DNA from: Cardiocondyla obscurior | Lineage: Eukaryota; Arthropoda; Insecta; Hymenoptera; Formicidae | NCBI RefSeq assembly: GCF_019399895.1 | Contig: NC_091879.1 | Location: 3,303,001-3,367,000 of the forward strand | Length of the DNA: 64,000 nucleotides | Direction: 5' to 3' | Shown: positions 1 through 13,400 of the stretch, piece by piece | Numbering within the stretch: the first letter of the stretch is position 1 | Layout of the letters: each line of letters starts with the position of its first letter | Translations under genes and position numbers: made by a program | Notes under the pieces: generated by a model | What the model was told of the DNA's origin: nothing | What the model saw: the letters and a program-made list of their open reading frames with translations, nothing else | Databases searched by the model: none

Positions 1-3000
1 AGATTTAAACGTGTCAATTGCCAACTATGAAAATACTTAGTTTATTTTGTTGCCACTAAATAAAATTTTGTATTACACATGACACTTAGGAGAAAATTCG
101 CATGCATTTTTTGAACAAAAAATATTAAAAATTAATTATATTTTTAATACAATAAAATAGAAAATATGAGTTGGCTTTTGAGGCAATTACACGATTGATT
201 TATTATAAGGTGATGTTATTCGTTTTTGTGAGTCGTTATTAAATAATAGGTTAATGAATAGCCATCGTATTTGTCCGCGCATTAGTGAGCGCAGTTGAAT
301 CTGTTGACGTTTATGAACTGCTCTTGCACGTCTACATATATTTTATTCTCTTCTGGTCGTTTTGTAATTATGGTAGGAGTCGTTTTTTTTTTTTATAAAA
401 TTTAAATTAGGTTGTATTAAAAGTTTATATTACAAAGTAATAAATATATTTTTAAGTATTTTAATAAAAATTTTGATTTGTTTGTTTTTTCAGTTTTATT
501 ATTTATGATTATTTTTTCAGCTACAGGATTTAATTAAAATCCAAAAAAAAACGTGTGCGGTATATATTCAAATTCTACCAAAGTGAGTGATCTTCATCTC
601 GAACGTTTTCAAGACTGAATTTTATACTCAAGACTTACCAATCGTTCGCGCGGCGTCGCAAAAGAAGTAATAGCCATTCGCCTGCAATCGACTTTTCGTC
701 CATGTATGGTCTTCACATCTTTATAAGTAGAAACTCTCGCTGAATACAGGCGATAACTCGCTTCGAACGCACGGCGCTCGTCCGAGAGAGCGGCGGTCCA
801 TATATGGGTCGTGATTTTTAGCATAAGGCCTCGACGCGATTGTAACAGACCGTGATTTTTTTTTTATCTTTCGGATGACGTTAGTGATCGCATTTTTCAT
901 AGCTAAACGCGCATTGCTGCGCGTGATAATATCAAACGTAAAATGCTCGGTGGAGAGAGGAGGTGCAAAGGGACGCTTTAATTTAAAAATATAAATATTT
1001 CGGCGACTTGAAAGGTAAATACTCTTTGACTACATTAGTTTCGTTGTCTTCTAAAATACCGTGGTGCTGTAAAGTAGTCGCGGTAGCTTTTGAATAAATA
1101 ATTCGTCGTTTATTTCTGTCAAAGAGATATTCGCAGGCGGTAACTAAAACCGCAGAAGGGTGAGGAATCTTTCGGAGTGAATAAACCTGACATCACACAC
1201 TAAACGTAACAATGACCGTTTCGGTTCCATCTTCAGTGTCAAGCCGACCGACTGGCTGTCCGACTAGTTCGTTTTGTTTTCCTCATATACGAATTTAAAC
1301 CCGATCCTTCTTTCTCGCGTCTGCGTTTCACCCGAGAAAAGAGAGTGGGTGGCGGGACCGGGGACGAACTTCTCCTCTCTCCTCTCTTCCCCTTCGATGT
1401 ATGCGTGTGCGTATATATAGATCAACCCCTTGCCCCTCGGTCAGGGAGTTGGGCGGAGGGACGCGTACTATTCTCGGACAACTTTACGGATCCGAGTAAC
1501 TTCTTTCGACGCGTGTTCGACTCCCGGTTCGCAGACGGCGTGAACGCCAGTAATCGCCAGCGAACCGCGCCGTGTCGATCGGGAGAGCCGCGTCGATCCG
1601 ATCCCGAGAGATCGTCGCATCGTGTGCATGTAAGAGAATACGCGGTGTTTGATTCCGACTCCTGTTTCGATCGCGATTTGCTTTTGAACGAGACCGATAT
1701 CAGATCGCGAAAGGCGCGAAACGTAACGTTGAAATTTCTCACGATCTCATTTGTTTTAAAAGTCCAAATTGTTGATTAATTACGCATTTTTCAGATCGAA
1801 ACCTCGAAGCGAATTCTAGTGAGCACATGGTTGAATTTTCTCCTGCGACTTTCTTGAGAAATATCGAGTTGATATTTTAATCAATATCTGGATAGGTTGG
1901 TTTAAAAAAAATTTATTTTTCAATTATTTGTATAATTTGATTCAAAATTAATTGCATCTCGTTGCAGAATAATAAATACTGGAATCTATAAATTCGATGA
2001 CAGCTTGATCGATCTATATACGTATATTCAAACGAGAAGATATCTCAAGAGTCTCCTGCTTGGCTTTAGAGTGCCGCGATAAAAGTCGTAGTTTAGCATC
2101 GTATCATCTCGAAACAACTTTCGCAGATAGTTAAAGGTGACGATACATCATGTTAATATATTACATGTATATCGTTGCGAACTCCATTAATAACGCGATA
2201 TTATGATATTATGATATATGTTATTGATTTCGTAATATTTTAAACATGATCAAATAATTGTTCACAAAAGACTTACCAAAGTTAAGTTGCAAAGGTTTTT
2301 ATTCGGGGTAGAAAATCGGGTTCTTATTTTATTATAACGTTGAGATAGAAATGTATCTTATGTTTTTATTGCATCAAATTTTTAATTAATGTTATGCGCA
2401 AAGGTATACTTCGAAGCGTTGTAAACGAGACCCTTCTGAAGAAGGTGACTCACGTTACTCGTCCAGTGTTCGCAAACAATAATGTTCGCGCGTATGAAAT
2501 TCATCTTTCGGATGTAATATCAGACCTTGGAAAAAAGTCACGTATACGTGCGCGCACCGAAAATAACTTGGCGCTTCGCCACGCGCTGCGATTCGTAATT
2601 TAACATGCGTCCGATTAATTTTCTATTATGCACGGAAAATTCGATAAGGCGGTTTGTCAAAAGTAGTGAGACAACTCTGAGGATTTACCTCTCTAATGGA
2701 GGTTCTAACGAACGGAGATCGTTTCCGCTCGCGTCCGTCGACATCCAAACGCGGTTGCTTTCAATAAGAAATATATTGAAGTATATTGATAGAAAATATT
2801 CAGAAGAGCGGGCGTAAATTAAAAAAAAAAAAAGACATCCGCGGGCCACTTTTCTCGGAATGCGTCGCTATTTATAATTAGGCGTTTTATTTATGGATAC
2901 GGCAAACGCGTAAATTGCATGCCGGGGCTGAGCAACTTCGTCGAACACGTGCGTGAATCCTCACTCGAGCGAAACTGATCGATCCCTTGGACTTTCGCGA

Positions 3001-4119
3001 GTCATTCATTAATTTGATCGATTGTGTTCGAAAAAGGGAAATTTTTTCAATGGAAAATAATATTTGGATTAACATGTTCCTTAAAATCTTTCTTTGGATA
3101 ATCCTTATTTCTCTTTTTCGGAAAGCCTCGATTCTCCAACAAAGTAAAAAATTATTTTTTTATAAACTACTGTTCAAAAAATGCGAAAGCTAATTATTAT
3201 CAATGTTTATGTTATTTCGCGCTGCGCGTCGCATTACTCGACCGGTCCGATCGCTGGCAATCTGTTAATCACGACATTTCGCGCTGCAGGTGAATCGTCG
3301 CTGAGAATTAGGCCGAGCGACTGTCCTGAAAAGGTGTATCAAGGTAACGACAATCAAGGAGAACTTACCAGACCAGCGTATCCTGAGTAACCCGAGACAC
3401 GATCTCTACCGGCGAGCGCAGATTCAACAGAATAGCGGATTGCGTGGATGCGTAGTCGGTCCAGCTGATTTCTCGTCACAGCATCCCGCACGCGCGCGTG
3501 CGAACACACACATACACGTGACACTCATACCGAAGAAAGTGCACTTGATTCCGCCGGCACACGTACGTGTGGCCGTGCAGGTAGGTTCACCGACGTCCAC
3601 CTCTTCTTCTATTGTTGCGCAGGTGTGCGTAGCTCGTGCTAGCGATGGACACGACGCGCGACGTCTATCACAGATAATCGGGCAGAACAAATTTTATCAC
3701 ACGTCTCGGTTTTTGAAAAAAAAATCACAACAACGCTTCGGTAAATTAAGTTGTTCTTAAATTAATGTAATTGCAAGCTTAGGCGATTTAATAAAAGCTT
3801 TCGCGGTCAAACATTCGTCGCGGAATCGACTTGAGTCCGCACTTCAGCGAGAGCGGGTGATTGACAAATAATTTAATTCTAAGTTGAGGCGTTTGTAACA
3901 GATATTCGTATTATTGATATATGTGAAGCGCGGCTCTCCTTTTGATTACCGAGACGGTTGTTTGCGCCCATCGCTACTTGTCGAGCCACCAACACAGTCG
4001 CATCTCGTCCTCGTCATTGATAGTACTCTACCATCACTGTAATCCTTAGGCACCAACACAGGGTTGCGCAACCCCACCACCCTTGTACGTGAGAGCGTAG
4101 CAGCGGAGCAGCCGATAAA
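1..4119. other. Upstream region and 5' UTR side of filamin
   Basis: No protein-coding exon is recognisable here. The stretch is AT-rich except for two CpG-rich patches (about 1300-1760 and 3380-3700). Open frames in the first patch occur on both strands and show no domain, as expected of GC-rich non-coding DNA. One or both patches may carry a promoter or non-coding first exon of the filamin gene that starts coding at 4120, but the sequence does not show where transcription starts. Confidence 0.5.
1300..1760 (+). promoter_or_regulatory. CpG-rich island, possible filamin promoter or non-coding first exon
   Basis: A sharply delimited CpG-rich block inside AT-rich DNA, 2.4 kb upstream of the filamin start codon. 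A TCAGT sequence resembling an arthropod initiator lies just before it, near 1233. Placement of a promoter here is inference only. Confidence 0.2.
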
Positions 4120-4462
4120 ATGAATGAGAATGATAAGTCAGTTAAGTGCGAGAACTCCGCCGAGGAGGAGGAGGACGAGATGTTCGAGCGCGAACTGGCC
4201 GAAGACGCGCAGTGGAAGCGAATCCAGCAGAACACCTTCACGAGATGGGCGAACGAGCGGCTGAAGGCGGCAAATAAACACATCGGCGACCTGGAATGCG
4301 ATCTGTCCGACGGTCTCCGGCTGGTGAGCCTGATCGAGGTGCTCTCCCAGAAGCGGCTGCCGAAACACAACCAGCGGCCCACCTTCCGTTCCCAGAAGCT
4401 GGAGAACGTCTCGGTCGCACTTAAGTTCCTGGAGGACGAGGGCATCAGGATCGTCAATATCG
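4120..4462 (+). CDS. cher: Filamin exon 1: start codon and CH1 domain
   Basis: Residues 1-114. An acidic leader (four Glu in a row near residue 15) precedes a type 1 calponin-homology domain. CH1 signatures are visible: [14 protein letters not shown], then [16 protein letters not shown] and [16 protein letters not shown]. The exon ends in phase 1 at a GTGAGT donor. A 5.1-kb intron follows, the longest in the gene. Confidence 0.95.
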
Positions 4463-7400
4463 GTGAGTAGAGTTCCGTGTGCGTGCTGGATCCTGCACGC
4501 TGCAAAATAGATTCGCCCTATCTTCTCAGCGCAAGGAAGAATCCAATCGATTGATCGCGAGTTGCGCGCGATAAAACACCGTTGCGTTACGCTTATTAAT
4601 GAAAAGGCTAATTGATTTAAATGACCGACACTGTATCTTCGTGATTATTTCAATGATTACGCGTGGACAATCTTATTTGAACAATTGCAACGACGAGAGA
4701 GATTTTCTTTCTTCTTCAGGATGTTTATTAAAGTGGGAAAAGGCGGGTGAGTTTAGTTAGCAGCTATTGCCACGTTTTCTTTACGTAAAGTAATTCTGTG
4801 AAAGATAAGCGTCCGATTGAAATAACACTGAGGCCTGCGTTCGACTCAATTCACATCAATTAGCTAGTAATTGATAGAAACACAGGCAACAACAGCTTTA
4901 TTTATGTAAAAATCTCACGATAGTTTATTCGAACAGATGATTTCCGGGTTGCCACAGATTTTCGCACCATTGTGACTCACACGTTCTTCGATTACAGCCC
5001 TTCGGTGTTACACCACGTGGTAGTTACGATTACCGCGAGTGACGTTGACAGAGTTTGCGTGGTTTTCCGGATTCTGCGTAGATAGGACTGTTCGATCCGT
5101 AGATTCTTGCACACTGAAAGTTCATAGTGTTGTTTTAAATCAAAGGGATTGTTTAAAAATTCTAGTAAAACTCAATCGAATCGGCTCGCAGAACTCAACA
5201 CGTGGAAATAAAATTGGAATTTAAACGTTTACGATTTAATTTCGCGTGTATTTACGTCCAAGTAATATGTTACAAAAATAAACATTACATGCTTTCTCAT
5301 TCGTTTTCCTCGTGCTGTGCTACAAGTAATATTGAGCACCACTCGTGTTTAAGAAATGTTGCCACAGATCGCTGATTAATAAAATAATTATTTATTAACA
5401 ATTTTTTAATACGCGCTATTATAATGAATTTATTAATAACTGAATGTTAACGTATCAATTAATTTTTTTCTAAGTTTAATTGTATCTCGGGTTTTTCGAT
5501 GCTTCTACAAAATGTTATTTAAATTAGTAATAAAGTATTTTTGAGTGCTCGTCTGCACGTTAAAAAATGTGATCGAAAGCCATCGGGAATGCTTAGTTGA
5601 CTGAATTTGAGGATAAGCACTGTCAACTAATTAATCGTGGGTTTTGCTTACACGGACATCGATGTAGATCTAACTGATAATGTATAAGGGAATGTTTGCG
5701 GCGCGAGTTAAGATTTGATTAACACGCGATGGCAATTACACGGTCGAGATGTTTAATGCGATTACTCCAACTTCGAGACATGTACATCATTTGCTCCCAC
5801 GAGTTCAGAAACAAATTTAAGCCTTTTTTTTAACACCGTGATGATTAAAGAAAGAAAAATCGCGAAACCAAAATCCCGCGATGAAATATTTTTTTATTGC
5901 CAATCGATTACAATAATATGCGGAATATTTTCACTTCCTTCTTTTGGAATTTAAAGTCATACGTTTTAAAGCACGGATGCATCTAGGGACGAAATAAAAG
6001 CGATTGTGGAGCATGGTGAGAGGGTTGTGGATCGATGACGCTCGCCCGGGCTACCCTGGGAAACCAGAGAGTAGCGATGGGATAATGCTGTTCGTGTATT
6101 TTTCGGGGGGTGAACAAACTAACGTTATGTTATCGGTCTTTAATAAAGATGTCTACGATCGTCCATTTAAATCTCGTTGAAAGTCCCGTTGTTGTAACAC
6201 AATTTTTAAATTAAACAAATCGATGGGAACACTTAACGCATGCGTTGACTTCCTCGCACAGTTCTTCGGAGGGATGTAGAATCGATTTTTTGCTATATTT
6301 AAAAACTCGTATCACAACATCGATATTTTTAAGTTCCAGCCATTTACCGGTCATGAAAAATTTTCAAAGCAATTTACAATCCTCAGATTGCAAGTGACAG
6401 TTTCATTTGATTAAATTCTTCGATAATTCTTTGTTAATTGGTCACCGACGATCTTGAACTTGACCACGTTGTAACAGTAATAATGTAAATTAACGCTCCC
6501 TTTGTTTTAATACATATAAACTCGTCACATAAAATTGAAATAAAATGCTTTCGGTAAAGAGTTTTTCTGTTACGCGGTATTTTTGCGCATAGTTCGCATT
6601 ATTGGCAGAGAGAATAATATTCAGCCACTGCAATCTCGGTCAAGATGTAATCACAAGGCTGCGGCATTAAAGTTGTTCGGTTATCGAATATCAACGGAAG
6701 CTGGCTTGCGTTCTTAGCCAGTGAAACAGTTCGGTGCGTATGCCGCAAGGTTCAAGAAGTGAAAAAAGAAAAGGAAAAAGCACATAAGTAGAATCACGCA
6801 TATCGAGTGAAGGTCGAGCTGGTCTTGGTACCGCGTGTTTCTTCGCGTTTATTACGTGACCAATTTTCGTCTCTCTTCTATTTCCATGCTGATCGAGCAG
6901 GTCTTTGTCTTCAAACGGAAATAACTCTCGGTGTCTTCTTAAATTTTATTCTGATTTTTCCAAACTCTCTGAAATATTAATACAATGACGAAGTTAATAT
7001 TTAGAAAAATTATTGTAATGATTCATTGAACGTTTATGTGCTATGATTTGATATAATTTCACTCGGAAAATTATAGACATAAAAAAAAAAAAAAAAATGC
7101 CGTTTAAGTAACCACGGTGTTTCCACGTGTAATTTACGGTGTATTGAGAGCGATTACTTTCACTCTCAAATGCAACCTTGACATTAAACGGGTTATCCTT
7201 CACACGTAATCGCCCGAGAGTGTACGTCCGTGCACATGTGTCAATTCAACATTTCTGATGATTACCGAATTGTATTTGCCTGTCACATTTTCACGTGCTT
7301 ATGAAAAATGTCTCTTAAAAAGATAAATATCGGAACTTGAATTATGTGTCAGTTTTCTTCGCTAATTTCCATTATTTTGAAAATGTTTCTAACATGTTTA

Positions 7401-10400
7401 ACTGCACGACAATTTACAAAATTATTTAATAAACGTACCGGCAATTATATCCAATCAAAAAATATTAAACTGATAGTTAGGCCGCAGTTTGTTGACAGAC
7501 ATCGATCGCGCGTCTCGACTGTCGAAAGGAGAAGGTCGCCTTGGTGAAGATCTGACCAGGCATCCTTTCTGCTCAATGAGGTAATCTTTCGAGAATCAGT
7601 GACGTCATCGTCTAAACTTGCCGTGGAAGAACGTGCCTCGGGATACGTCACGCACGATGCTCGGTCCAGTCTTTCAATTGCATATTAGAATAACGAGTAG
7701 CTCGACGACACGTTTGAAAATATGCATAAAGACACGTGTAATTACAATGTCTCACATACCTGTAAAAAGCAAAAAGTTAATCTCTAAGTCGAGATAATAT
7801 TGATTTGATTCTATTTTACCATTATCAGCCAATTAATTCAGTATTCTTTTTTGGTTTTACAACCTTCGATGCTACTTTACAATTCGGAAAAGATATGGTT
7901 CGTGCACTCCACTGTGCGGTAGGCTCTTTCTCGTTCGTTCGTCTTGAATCCGAGCACCGCCGGAAACGGCGCCTGCGAAGAATTCGTTTGGGAGTCTCAT
8001 TTTACACAACAAAGATTCTCAATCTGAGAATAGATCACTCCGACTACCGTCGTCTGTATGAAAGAGTATAGAGATGGCCCGTTTCCGAATCCGTGAATTT
8101 TGATCGTCCCTCTATTTTCTTTTTTTTTCAAGAATGATCCTTGGGTTCTTAAAATCTACGATTCCTTGATTCCTGCGAAAAATATTTCAGGTTTTTACAT
8201 CAATGTCGTATACTCACAGTAGACTAAACTGTGTGTTTATTTCGTCATCGAATTCGACTTTAAAACTCACCGTTTGCTGCGAGTACCCGAACAGTCGTCT
8301 CGTTAATTCCTTTACGAGGAAATAAATTTTTACTGCCGTTCCGCAAACGACATAAAATTAGAAATCTCTGGTGGCTGTAGAGAACAAAAAAAAATTAATT
8401 AATTGTAAATTAAAGTACTTATGCATTTTGAAATTCGCGCTTTTACCGTACACACGCATTGGCGATAATGTGCCTTGGAAAAATTTTTCAATCTAGAATT
8501 CCAGCAGTAATACATTTTTACTTCGATAAAACAACGCTGTTATAACATCTAGACCTTTTAGAAGACATTTAGAAGACTTTTTGTTCTTGATAAAAGTATT
8601 AACCCTTACGTATTCGATTTACTGTTTATCACTGGGAGGTTGCGACAAACTATGTGGGCGGAAGTACCGAACGACCGAGAATCTCGGAGGCTTGGCGTCA
8701 CGGGATGAATTAGCTGGCGCTTGGCCGGTGTCACGGCGTTCGGCTACGTTTTCGTTGACATCACTTGGGTAGCTCTTCGGTAATTGCTGAAAATAATCCG
8801 GATGAATCGTCACCGATGGCGACGAGGTGCGCACGCAGCTCCTTACCGCGCGAACGGAACGAACTTCATCGACAACGGGACAATGTCGAGCGCCAGATTG
8901 CAGAAATAGACGCGGCCACTCTCCTCCGACTAAATTTGCGCCGTTGACGTGCATTTTCAGCATTGCTCTTGAGAGACTCACAACTGACGCGAGAACTGTT
9001 CGCCCCGGCGTAGGATGATCAAAAGACTGACGTGTGATGTATCGTGGAAGCTCTCGCAATTGCCACACGCGACGCATCTCGCGTGCACCGAAAATGTATA
9101 TCTATATTTAATATTATTCGTAATTCGATTTGAATCTTTATATATTCGTATATATAGTCACGGCTGATAATCTTCGATGAGTTTGTCAGTCATGATTAAC
9201 ACAATTTTAAACAAAATTCTAATTCCTCAGGTATTCGCCTACATAACCTGTTTGGCGATCGCTCAATACGTGAATCACTGTACGTCGAGGATATCTATTA
9301 GCACTTTCGTTGCGCAAGCACGCAACGCGGTTTTTTGTTGCAGTCACGTCGAGACGAGTGCATACATTGTAAGCGAACGCATCATCTCGTTGTATTCATA
9401 GGTATACTGTGGCGAAATATTTCTCTAATAACGCCCACTTGTTCTTACTCATGTTGGATAATCGAGCGGTGATTGATCCACACATGAATAATAAAGTTTT
9501 ACTCGATGAGCAGGAAAACGCGAATATCTCTTCGTGAAAGGCAGGAAGTTACTCATTCGTTTTTTTCAATTTTGCAGACTCTTCGGACATCGTGGACTGT
9601 AAACTGAAGCTGATTCTCGGTTTGATATGGACCCTGATTTTACACTACTCGATTTCAATGCCCATGTGGGAGGGCGACGACGGCGAGGACAAGGGCGCTA
9701 CCCCGAAGCAGAGGTTGATGCACTGGATCCAATCCAAAGTGCCGGATTTGCCGATCACGAATTTCACGTCCGATTGGAACGACGGCCGCGCGGTGGGTGC
9801 GCTCGTTGACGCGGTTGCACCGGGACTCTGTCCGGACTGGCAGGATTGGAACCCGAAGGATGCGATACAGAACGCATCCGAGGCAATGGGTCTTGCGGAC
9901 GATTGGCTCAATATACCTCAGGTTCGCTTCGACGGTTTACAAATTTTAATTCTTATTTTAAAAAAAGATGTAATCGAAAATAAGTCGGGAAAAAAGCGAT
10001 TTATTCCGTCGCGATAATCACTAATTATGATATTTTCGTTGCAGCTCATTAAACCCGAGGAGATGGTGAATCCAAATATCGATGAGATGTCGATGATGAC
10101 GTATTTATCGCAATACCCCAGTGCAAAGTTAAAGTCAGGTGCACCTCTACGAGCTCGCACAAATCCGAACAGGTGAGAATAAAATTCACTTTGCATCTGT
10201 TAAATTGTAGGGCGTATTTTGTACCGTGATTATATTTATTGCAAAACAATTTATTATATATATTTTATTTTATTATATACTTTGTACGATTTTTCTGTTT
10301 CTGAAAATGGGAGGAATATTGTATTACTCATAAAAATATTACAGTTAGTTTATCACGGTTTCGATCGTCTGTGGGTGATCTAAACTGGTTGTACACTCGT

Positions 10401-13400
10401 CGTCAGGAATGACGTTCGTGGTTCTGCGACGGCGGCTAGCGTACGTGATCGTGGCGTGGTGTGCGTCGAATCTCACACGAAGCGAACGCATACGTGTGTC
10501 ACGGAGCGCCGGTCACCAAGGACTGAGAGGGAGCGCACCCTATTACTACCCTCCCCATACTCGGCGGCCGAGAGAGGGAGAAATCACGTACGCCAGCCAC
10601 CGTCGCCGCTCGTTGCAGCAAATGCCATATCTGTCTTTCAGTGTACAATGATTTTTTTTTCTGTTTCGACGTACGATAGAAATGAAAAAACAAAGTGCAC
10701 ATATAAATCTATGATACAATGATTGTGATTAATTAATAAATTTATTTCATTTCTCGGTCGCAGCATCCCGCCGCCGCGGTAAGTCGCGCAATCATATATT
10801 GTGACGCATAATGATTTTTGCTCAATTAATGTCCACCGCCTTGATGAGATCTATTACTTAACACTCCTAATTATTTCTATTTTTTTTTTGTACATATGTA
10901 CGTAAACGCTTGATAGAGCAAATAAGCTGCGTAGTGCGCGATTAGAGAGTATACGGTTTTGCGAACTTTTTTTGAAGGAAAAACGAACGACAGTTTGATT
11001 AATAGTACTGACAATGATTTTATAGCTTTTCGAGTTTTTTATTTACGACGGAAAGATCGTATCTTTCGAAGCTTACTGTGATACCATTAATTAATTTTTT
11101 TGTATGTGCGTACGCGAAAGTTCCGCGGACGGCCGAATTAAACTAACAAGATAGTGAGTGATAGCAAATCTGCGGAACGTTGCGCGCTTATTATTTTTGT
11201 TTTTGAAAGACATTGATGCAAATCGCCATGGCGCAATGCTTGTAATCGTCTGGCAAGTGGATTTACTTAACGTATTGATGTGGTAACGTCGCGGCTGGTT
11301 CCTGGTAATATTACTTTTTCCTCACAGTTGTTCTTTTGCGTAGAGTACGCGCCTACGGCCCCGGCATAGAACCAACTGGTCCGATCGTCGGCGCACCTGC
11401 CAACTTTACCGTGGAGACCTTTTCTGCTGGCAAGGGTAATGTCGATGTTATAGTTGACGATCCTAAAGGGAACAAATTACCGGTAAGAATCTTTGTCGAA
11501 CAATAGTCGAATATAAAACGTTTAAACGTGCAATTTGGATAGTATAAAATTATATTTGACGCTTTCTCATCATATTTTAATAACTTGATTGCGTGTTTTA
11601 GGTCGATATCAGATTTAACAAGGATAGGAACCTGACGTACTCGATATCGTACACGCCGAAGATAGAGGGTCCTCACAAAGTGAAGGTACTCTTCGCCGGT
11701 AGGGAAATCCCGAAGAGTCCGTACACCGTCAACGTTGAAGGGCATGCCGGCGACGCGAGTAAAGTCACCGCGAGCGGACCGGGTCTGCAATCGGAAGGAG
11801 TTGTTGTAAATAGACCTACCTTCTTCGACGTCTTTACGAAGGATGCCGGCCGCGGTGTACCGGAAGTTATTATCCTGGATCCGCAGGTAAAAAATGATGT
11901 GTTGCATGTTATGTCATCACCGAGTAACATACATCGCGGTAGTTTTATTATTGTAACATATTTTTACGTAATTTCAGGGAAGCAAAACTACGGTGCCGGC
12001 GAAACTGCGGCAGACCTCTCCAGACGTCTGGAGGTGCGAATACGTGTCTCCAGTGACGGGGCTACATTCTGTTAATATTTTTTTTGCCGGCAAACCTATA
12101 CCAGGAAGCCCCGTTGGCGTCAATGTCGCACCGGTTTCTGACGCGAAGAAATGCAGAGCGTACGGACGAGGATTGCTACCTACTGGAGTTCGCGTCCAAG
12201 ACATTGCCGATTTCGTCGTTCTCACTAAAGACGCTGGAGAAGGTGTCCCAGATATTCGTGTAATCGGCCCGGGAGGTGTCAATCGACCAGTGCAGTATGT
12301 TTTTTTTTAATTAAAAATAAACTGTTTTTATTTTATCTTATTTAAATTTTTTTATATCTTATCTAAATTTAAAAATATAAAATAAGATCGTAATATTTCG
12401 TGTCATGTATGTATTTTGTCTTGCGATTTAATTAACAATTTATTAAATTAGAATGTCCAAGACCGACGCCACGACTTACAAATGCCACTACACGCCGATC
12501 AAGGAAGGCCGTCATGTAGTGATGATCACATACGGCGGCAAGGAGATTCCTAAGTCGCCGTTTGAAGTTAACGTGGGCCCTTACAAGGAATCCAACATTA
12601 GAGCTTTTGGGCCGGGGCTGCACACCGGCGTCGTCGGCCAGCCGGCGAAATTTACAGTGGACACAAACGGTGAGACCGGCGCCCTTGGTTTTTCCATTGA
12701 AGGCCCATCCAAAGCGAAGATAGAATGCAACGATAATGGCGATGGAACCGCCGATGTTTCTTATCTGCCTACTGCGCCGGGGCAGTATGCAGTCCACATC
12801 CTCTGCGATAACGAGGACATCCCCAAATCACCTTATATCGCGACTATTTCGCCGAAGTCCGACTTTAATCCGGAAAAGGTAAACCCCAGTTTTTATTTTG
12901 TTATTATTATTAAACAAAATTTTTTTTATCCGAGCAAAATAAACGAGATTCTTTAATGTTTTATTCTACCTTATTAAAAAATTTACAGGTAATATTGTAA
13001 GAAACGAGTTCATAAATTTTTCCAGTTATTAGAATTTAAGAAAATATGTTTTGCAGGTTGAAGTTCATGGGCCAGGAATTCAACCAGAAGGCGTTGCCAG
13101 AGACAAACCGACGCAATTCACAGTGGATCCGAGGAAAGCCGGTCAAGCGGCTTTGGAAGTCGTCGTTCAGGATGCCCTCGGAAGGGAAGTTCCGGTCAGA
13201 TTGGACGACAAGCGTGATGGCACTGTCCAAGCGCATTATACGCCGACATCCAGTTCGCCGCATGTTGTAATGGTACGGCTTAAACATTGATTTTGAAGTT
13301 CTAAATTAATGTGAATTTACTGGAAACGTGCGATTAAGTGCCGATTTAATTCGATTTTTTTTCTTTCTTTTTTCAATCTTTTTAAAAATATTATTTTTTA

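Noticed and set aside
1345..1779. A 144-codon + strand open frame considered as an upstream gene or filamin leader
   Set aside because: A minus-strand frame of similar length overlaps it, no domain is visible, and it is not in a splice-compatible arrangement with the filamin start exon.
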